Positions 44,589 to 49,662 of a stretch of DNA of 49,662 nt are shown one piece after another. The position numbers and the translations under genes are program-made. The notes under the pieces are model-generated. The model ran no database searches, had not been told where the DNA came from, and saw only the letters and a program-made list of their open reading frames with translations. How positions within the stretch are numbered: the first letter of the stretch is position 1; each line of letters starts with the position of its first letter. The stretch is from Neptunomonas sp. (GTDB lineage Bacteria; Pseudomonadota; Gammaproteobacteria; Pseudomonadales; Balneatricaceae). The DNA lies in NCBI RefSeq assembly GCF_016744175.1, contig NZ_JADGEV010000030.1, forward strand, positions 1 to 49,662, written 5' to 3'.

Positions 44589-45623
44589 TTAAGGCACAGC
44601 AACACGAGCAATCAACTCAGCAATCAACTGATCTTTATCCAGACCATTCGCTTCAGCGATATAACTGAGGCCAATACGGTGGCGCAATACGCTCGGCAAT
44701 ATTTCTTGAATATCATCCGGTGTAACAAAGTCTCGTCCCTGCAACCATGCTTTAGCACGTACCGCACGGTCCAACGCAATGGTGGCACGCGGGCTGGCTC
44801 CGAACGTGAGGCTGTCTTGAAGATCTTCACCATAGGCACCGATGTTACGTGTTGCCATAACTAACGCGACTAAATAGTCTTCTAGGCTATCTGCTAAAAA
44901 CACATTCATCACTTCACGCTGAGCTTCTAACAAGGAGTTCTCAGTCAGCACAACATGGGCTGAAGACTCTGCTTTTTCTGTCTCTTCGGTGTGCTCATTT
45001 CGCACCAGCCTTAAAATTAGTTTCTCTTGCTCATGCTGCGGATAATCAACACGCACATGTAGCATAAAGCGATCCAACTGAGCCTCGGGTAAAGGATAAG
45101 TTCCTTCCTGTTCTAGCGGATTTTGAGTCGCCATCACCATAAAAGAGCGTGGCAGTTGATACGTGGTACCCGCCACTGTTACCTGACGCTCGCCCATCGC
45201 TTCCAGCAGAGCCGACTGTACCTTAGCTGGCGCTCGGTTAATCTCATCAGCTAATAGCATATTGCAAAACAACGGACCCGGACGAAATTGAAACTCACCT
45301 TTTTGCGCATTAAAAATTTCAGTACCGGTGATATCGCTAGGTAACAGATCAGGCGTAAATTGTGCTCGCTTAAAGTCACCTTCGAGTAAGTCACTTAACG
45401 CGTGGATAGTTCGAGTTTTCGCTAAACCGGGCGGCCCTTCTAACAGCACATGCCCATCTGTTAGCAGTGCAATAAGTAAATGCTCAATTAAGCTATCTTG
45501 CCCGACAACTTTACTCTGCAAAGCCTCACGCAACCTTGCTAGTGTCGTTTGATGTTCACTCGTGGTACTCACGATTTTCTCAGCGCTTTCCGGGCTCTTG
45601 CTAAGGACAACCTCTGCAGTCAT
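44589..45623 (-). CDS. MoxR-family AAA+ ATPase
   Basis: AAA+ chaperone-like ATPase that is first in the six-gene operon. Walker A LLEGPPGLAKTR (about 60-71), Walker B LADEINRAPAKVQSALLEAM, sensor motif FMVMATQNPLEQEGTYPLPEAQLDRF and the C-terminal LTFGASPRATIALDRAVRAKA lid are all present. 344 residues. AGGA stands eight bases before the ATG. With DUF58, DUF4381, two VWA proteins and BatD it forms an ATPase-VWA system related to the MoxR group that assembles or activates envelope enzymes. Confidence 0.93.
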   Translation of the reverse strand: MTAEVVLSKSPESAEKIVSTTSEHQTTLARLREALQSKVVGQDSLIEHLLIALLTDGHVLLEGPPGLAKTRTIHALSDLLEGDFKRAQFTPDLLPSDITGTEIFNAQKGEFQFRPGPLFCNMLLADEINRAPAKVQSALLEAMGERQVTVAGTTYQLPRSFMVMATQNPLEQEGTYPLPEAQLDRFMLHVRVDYPQHEQEKLILRLVRNEHTEETEKAESSAHVVLTENSLLEAQREVMNVFLADSLEDYLVALVMATRNIGAYGEDLQDSLTFGASPRATIALDRAVRAKAWLQGRDFVTPDDIQEILPSVLRHRIGLSYIAEANGLDKDQLIAELIARVAVP

Positions 45624-45969
45624 GAGTTTTTTCCTGTGACAAAATGTGATGTTAGATTAAATGACCTTACATAGCCCATGCCTGAACAACGTCCACTAAC
45701 AAGCATCAGCTTACTTATAACCAGCCACTGTTAAAGCGACATTCTATAGATAGCGACAACTGTAAAAAATTCAATACTCTCAAGAAATTCTTTCTGGCTT
45801 ATAAGAAAATAATAGTAAATGGTCAGCATAGATGACCTTTATATGCCTTGGACTGCGAATAAAGGCGTTAAACAGCAATGAGACTCATCAATATTCCCTC
45901 AAGCAAAATCCGCACTCACCAAAGCTAAAGTAGCGTATGCTGCAACCATCAATTACTGAGTGCTTCTCT
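45624..45969. other. Intergenic region with no gene seen
   Basis: These 346 bases lie between the XRE-family regulator end and the moxR start, both on the minus strand. I see no credible ORF or RNA gene. A small dyad GGTCA-N7-TGACC lies at about 45820. The moxR promoter must be here, but I cannot point to a convincing one. Confidence 0.6.
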
Positions 45970-46740
45970 TCAAGGTGCTTGGTTATTCGTACGCTTAACA
46001 TGTTCTTTAAATAAGCTTGGCTGCCATTGTCGCATCGCCACCACCATCATAGTGCCATTACGCTCACCCATCTCTAGGGTGGCGTCTTTACGGCTATGCT
46101 CAGTAAACTCATTAATTAATTTCTGCATCCGTTTTTGCAGTTCAGCATTACTACTGTTAGCAATTAGGCCGTTAGCGACGAGTAACTTATCCGATGATTT
46201 CGCAAAAGAGGCTTGAAAAAATTCTTCTTTGATTCGGCTATGAAAAAAGTTTTGAATAGGTCCATTAGCAAGCCAATTAAAATTCGGGGCTATGCATAGC
46301 TTAATGCGGTTATTAGGCAACAACTCTATAATCTTCAACCGGTCTAAGGCTGCTAACTTTTTGATTAGCGTCGTTTGCTCAAGCGTATATTGATTAAGAA
46401 TTTCTTGGAATTTATACCCATTCACGCAACAGATAGCGACCAGTAAAAGCACCTGATCATCAACAATTTCCTGTTCTTGCTCACGGCTCAACCCCTGCAA
46501 CTGTAGTCTCTGGTGCGCCATTAATTGAAAGAGTTCGCTCAACTCAAGCCCGATGCCATCACAAATTTTTTCCAGTCGTGGCAATGACAAGTCGCCTTCG
46601 CGAAATAACCGTTTAATAGACGCTTCACTTAACCCTAGTAATGAAGCGATATCTTGATAGGTTTTACCACTCGCTTTAAGTTGGCGCTTCAGCGTGGCAA
46701 TCAAGGCATTGGTTTGCGGGCGGTGCTCTACAGAAGTCAT
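45970..46740 (-). CDS. XRE-family helix-turn-helix regulator
   Basis: A 256-residue putative transcription factor. The N-terminal 70 residues hold a Cro/CI-type helix-turn-helix (YQDIASLLGLSEASIKRLF, about 28-46). The rest is helical with no recognised ligand domain; a few aromatic and Leu-rich segments (NFNWLANGPIQNFFHSRIKEEFFQ) could bind lipid. It is divergent from the LplT-PlsC-acyl-ACP synthetase gene and shares a 170-base gap with it that contains repeated AGTATT half-sites, so it probably controls that gene and perhaps itself. The N-terminal domain is typical; the length is longer than the usual small XRE protein. Confidence 0.82.
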   Translation of the reverse strand: MTSVEHRPQTNALIATLKRQLKASGKTYQDIASLLGLSEASIKRLFREGDLSLPRLEKICDGIGLELSELFQLMAHQRLQLQGLSREQEQEIVDDQVLLLVAICCVNGYKFQEILNQYTLEQTTLIKKLAALDRLKIIELLPNNRIKLCIAPNFNWLANGPIQNFFHSRIKEEFFQASFAKSSDKLLVANGLIANSSNAELQKRMQKLINEFTEHSRKDATLEMGERNGTMMVVAMRQWQPSLFKEHVKRTNNQAP

Positions 46741-46807
46741 AATCTTAGCTCACAAGAAATTTTAGAACTGAACAAAACTGCAGCAATCGTTAAAAGGATC
46801 ATTATGT

Positions 46808-46876
46808 AATACTATTTGTTTGATATGCCGCGCCTTTTACAGATAGTATTTCATCTCTAGAGTATTCGCCAATACT
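46808..46876. promoter_or_regulatory. Promoter and repeated half-sites before the LplT-PlsC-AAS gene
   Basis: On the plus strand TTGATA (46820-46825) and TAGTAT (46844-46849) are 18 bases apart, a good sigma-70 promoter for the fusion gene. The half-site AATACT/AGTATT occurs four times: 46808-46813, 46845-46850 (over the -10), 46861-46866 and 46871-46876. The last two form a dyad with a four-base gap. Confidence 0.65.
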
Positions 46877-46910
46877 GGATGGCATACGAACCACACCAAG
46901 GAATGTTCTT

Positions 46911-49662
46911 ATGGACAAACTGCTCAAAATTACCGGATCTTTAGCTTACTTAGCGGCTGTTTTTCTTAACGCCTTTGTTGACCTGGGCCACAAGATTGTT
47001 ATTCAAAACACCATCTTCAAAGTTTACGACGATCAGACTCAAGTTATATTAACCGCGATCATTAACGGTTTAATCCTGCTACCTTTTATCTTACTGTTAT
47101 CGCCATCCGCGTTTGTTGCCGATAAGTATCCTAAAAATAAAGTTCTCAAAGTTGCGGCTTGGTTTGCATTAGGTCTCACCTTAGCCATCACCTTTTGTTA
47201 CTACCAAGGCTGGTTTTGGGCAGCTTTTGCAATGACCTTTTTATTGGCCGTCCAATCAGCATTTTACTCGCCTGCCAAGTACGGCTACATCAAGCCTCTT
47301 TTTGGTAAAGAGGGCTTAGCACCCGCTAACGCGATGGTACAAGCTGTCACTATCGTTGCTATTTTAGCCGGTACAGTCGTGTACTCACTCTTCTTTGAAT
47401 CCCTTTATCCTGAGGGCGCTACTGATAGCAGTGCCATTCTCCTCGCTATCGCTCCACTGGGTTGGATCTTAGTATTCAATGCAGCACTCGAACTACTCGC
47501 CATGTATCGTTTGCCTACGCTAGAACAAGGCGAACCGTCAAAACAATTTTCTGTCCCTGATTACGTTAAAGGCAAGCTCGTTGCTAATAACCTTAAAGCA
47601 GTTAACAGCCGTGCCGTCATCCGTTTGTCCATCATTGGGCTTGCTACATTTTGGTCTGTAGGCCAAGTACTTTTAGCCGCATTTCCATCTTATGCAAAAG
47701 ACAGCTTCGGAATTACCAACACGGTCATCATTCAGGGCGTGCTTGCCTGTACTGGCCTTGGTATCGTATTTGGTTCATGGTTAGCTGGGCGAGTTTCACG
47801 TCATCATATAGAAACGGGGCTCGTTCCCGTGGGTGCGTTAGGGGTTGCTCTTAGCTTATGGCTGCTGCCAAGTATCACAACACTACAAGGGCAAGCATTG
47901 CTATTTACGGCTGTGGGTATCTTTGGAGGGTTATTCATTGTCCCCCTAAATTCCTTAATACAATTTCATGCCGAAGATCATGAAATGGGAAAAGTACTCG
48001 CTGTTAATAACTGGGTGCAAAATGTGGCCATGGCGAGTTTTTTAGCGCTTACTGTCGTGTTTGCTCTACAAGGGTTCGAAAGCCGGACTCTGCTACAAAT
48101 TATCGCTGTCGTGGCTCTCGTCGGTGGTTTGTATACCATCGTAAAGCTACCGCAAAGCTTGGTACGCGTTATTCTTAGTTCACTCATGAGCAGACGCTAC
48201 CGGGTTAAAGTACAAGGGTTGAAGAACCTCCCTAGCAGTGGTGGTGTACTCCTTCTGGGTAACCATATTAGTTGGGTAGATTGGGCCATCATTCAAATCG
48301 CTAGCCCTCGTCCTATTCGATTTGTCATGCTGAAATCCATTTACGATAAATGGTACCTCAACAGTTTTCTAAAAATGATGGGCTGCGTACCTATTCAACC
48401 AGGAGCAACCAGCAAAGACTCTTTAGCTAAAGTTACCGAGGCACTTAATGCTGGCGAGGTTGTCTGCATTTTCCCTGAAGGCAGCATTAGCCGTACCGGC
48501 CATCTTGCGGAGTTTCGCCGTGGTTATGAGCTTGCTTGTAAAGAAGCAAACGATAACGTTAGCATCGTGCCGTTTTACCTTCGTGGCCTATGGGGCAGCA
48601 AGTTTTCTCACTCTTCTGAGCGACTTAAACGCCACAGCGCTCGTGGCATCAAACGTGATCTTGTTGTGTCTTTTGGGGCTCCGTTAGATAAAAACACCAG
48701 CGTTGATGTGCTTAAGCGCCGTGTCTTTGACCTATCCATTAGCTCTTGGCAGAATCACGTAGCACAACTGCCAACATTACCAGAAGCGTGGATCAATACC
48801 GCCAAGCAGCAGGGCACTGATCTAGCCATTGCCGACACTACTGGGACAGAGCTATCAGGTTTGAGCGCTCTTGCTGGAGCAATGGCCATGTCTCGCCGTA
48901 TTCACAAGCTCAGCCCTGAGGAACGAATCGGCTTATTAGTCCCGACCAGCGCCGGTGGTGTGCTAGCCAATATGGCTTCACTTATGGCGGGTAAAACAGT
49001 GATAAACCTGAACTACTCAGCCTCCACCGATGCACTGATATCTGCTGTTAAACAAGCACAGATCAAAACCATCTATACATCCCAGCGCTTTGTTAAAAAG
49101 CTGGAGAAGCGTGGCGTGGATCTCACACCACTGTTTGACGGTGTGCAGATTGTTTATCTAGAAGAGTTGAAAAAGACTATAGGTAAAGGAGAGCTACTTG
49201 GTCATTGGTTAATGGCGAAGCTTCTTCCTACATCTCTACTTGCACATTTGGTGTGTAAACAGCGTGACCCGCTTGCAACGGCCGCTATTCTCTTTTCAAG
49301 CGGCAGTGAAGGCGCTCCCAAAGGCGTTATGCTGAGCCACCGCAATATAATGGCCAACGTTAAACAAGCTGCCGACGTGCTCAACATGAATGATGATGAC
49401 GTTATCATGGCCTCATTACCCTTGTTTCATGCGTTTGGATTAACCGTTACTCAGTTCTTACCCCTGATCGAAGGTTTACCGATGATCTGCCACCCTGACC
49501 CAACGGACGCTCTGGGTATCGCTAAAGCTGTAGCCAAACATCAAGCAACCGTCATGTGTGGTACATCAACATTTCTAAGGCTTTTTGCCCGCAACCACAA
49601 AGTGCATCCGCTTATGTTCGACAGCTTACGCATCGTTGTTTCTGGGGCAGAAAAGCTCAATA
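46911..49662 (+). CDS. aas: LplT-PlsC-acyl-ACP synthetase fusion (Aas type), 3' end cut by the window
   Basis: Three-part protein for lysophospholipid uptake and re-acylation. Residues about 1-420 are an MFS transporter of the LplT type (FVDLGHKIVIQN, SAFYSPAKYGYIKP). Residues about 430-620 are a PlsC acyltransferase: NHISWVD (H452, D457) and FPEGSISRTGHLAEFRRG. From about 640 an AMP-binding ligase follows, with FSSGSEGAPKG at 795-805 and SLPLFHAFG later. In E. coli LplT and Aas are separate proteins; the fusion is known in other bacteria. ATG is preceded by AAGGA eight bases before. 917 whole codons are visible; the C-terminal part of the ligase is missing. The XRE-family gene is divergent from it. 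Confidence 0.92.
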   Translation, partial: MDKLLKITGSLAYLAAVFLNAFVDLGHKIVIQNTIFKVYDDQTQVILTAIINGLILLPFILLLSPSAFVADKYPKNKVLKVAAWFALGLTLAITFCYYQGWFWAAFAMTFLLAVQSAFYSPAKYGYIKPLFGKEGLAPANAMVQAVTIVAILAGTVVYSLFFESLYPEGATDSSAILLAIAPLGWILVFNAALELLAMYRLPTLEQGEPSKQFSVPDYVKGKLVANNLKAVNSRAVIRLSIIGLATFWSVGQVLLAAFPSYAKDSFGITNTVIIQGVLACTGLGIVFGSWLAGRVSRHHIETGLVPVGALGVALSLWLLPSITTLQGQALLFTAVGIFGGLFIVPLNSLIQFHAEDHEMGKVLAVNNWVQNVAMASFLALTVVFALQGFESRTLLQIIAVVALVGGLYTIVKLPQSLVRVILSSLMSRRYRVKVQGLKNLPSSGGVLLLGNHISWVDWAIIQIASPRPIRFVMLKSIYDKWYLNSFLKMMGCVPIQPGATSKDSLAKVTEALNAGEVVCIFPEGSISRTGHLAEFRRGYELACKEANDNVSIVPFYLRGLWGSKFSHSSERLKRHSARGIKRDLVVSFGAPLDKNTSVDVLKRRVFDLSISSWQNHVAQLPTLPEAWINTAKQQGTDLAIADTTGTELSGLSALAGAMAMSRRIHKLSPEERIGLLVPTSAGGVLANMASLMAGKTVINLNYSASTDALISAVKQAQIKTIYTSQRFVKKLEKRGVDLTPLFDGVQIVYLEELKKTIGKGELLGHWLMAKLLPTSLLAHLVCKQRDPLATAAILFSSGSEGAPKGVMLSHRNIMANVKQAADVLNMNDDDVIMASLPLFHAFGLTVTQFLPLIEGLPMICHPDPTDALGIAKAVAKHQATVMCGTSTFLRLFARNHKVHPLMFDSLRIVVSGAEKLN

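Overview
The window reads as chromosomal DNA of a marine gammaproteobacterium of the Oceanospirillales type (Neptunomonas, Amphritea or Marinobacterium-like). This is inferred from the mix of genes: a DctPQM TRAP transporter with DctB/DctD, an AlgQ-type Rsd, gmk-rpoZ-spoT in tandem, a TIGR02444 gene divergent from yheS, PHA-type enzymes, and moderate GC. I could not run a search, so the genus is a guess. Coding density is high. I see no rRNA, tRNA, CRISPR array, phage or insertion sequence.

Layout. 1-1.4 kb: 3'-truncated RluA-family pseudouridine synthase and a small membrane protein. 1.5-10.4 kb: a C4-dicarboxylate module. dctP-dctQ-dctM lie on the minus strand behind a sigma-54-type promoter, followed by a divergent chemoreceptor with a c-heme motif, then the sensor kinase/sigma-54 activator pair dctB-dctD. 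10.5-16.5 kb: pykA, tex, gshA and a solitary secreted FliL-like protein. 16.6-22.7 kb: rsd, a WD40 lipoprotein, an FkpA/Mip-like isomerase, TIGR02444, yheS and a YbaK/HDOD protein. 22.8-30.5 kb: a long minus-strand run, maoC/phaJ-like, isochorismatase-like, acyl-CoA ligase, PAS kinase, FixJ-like regulator, gmk, rpoZ, spoT. 30.7-32.9 kb: malonyl-CoA decarboxylase and phaB. 33-36 kb: cadA/zntA and its divergent MerR-type regulator, with a textbook operator/promoter. 36.2-38.5 kb: DUF898 membrane protein and an M48 metalloprotease. 38.5-45.6 kb: a six-gene moxR/Bat operon. 46-49.7 kb: XRE-family regulator divergent from a right-truncated LplT-PlsC-acyl-ACP synthetase fusion.

How the parts work together. 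DctB/DctD probably switch on dctPQM from the sigma-54 promoter while the neighbouring receptor may steer the cell. Rsd, SpoT and RpoZ all bear on RNA polymerase and the stringent response. MaoC, the CoA ligase, Mcd and PhaB all act on short acyl-CoA pools. CadR probably controls metal efflux by CadA. The MoxR/VWA proteins look like an envelope quality-control system, and the terminal fusion recycles lysophospholipids.

Most of the window is ordinary core genome. The points most worth a second look are the heme-motif chemoreceptor inside the dicarboxylate locus, altered motifs in DctD, a probable CTG start for dctB, a small upstream ORF before cadA, a long hairpin before the HDOD gene, and a repeated AGTATT half-site in the regulator/aas promoter region.
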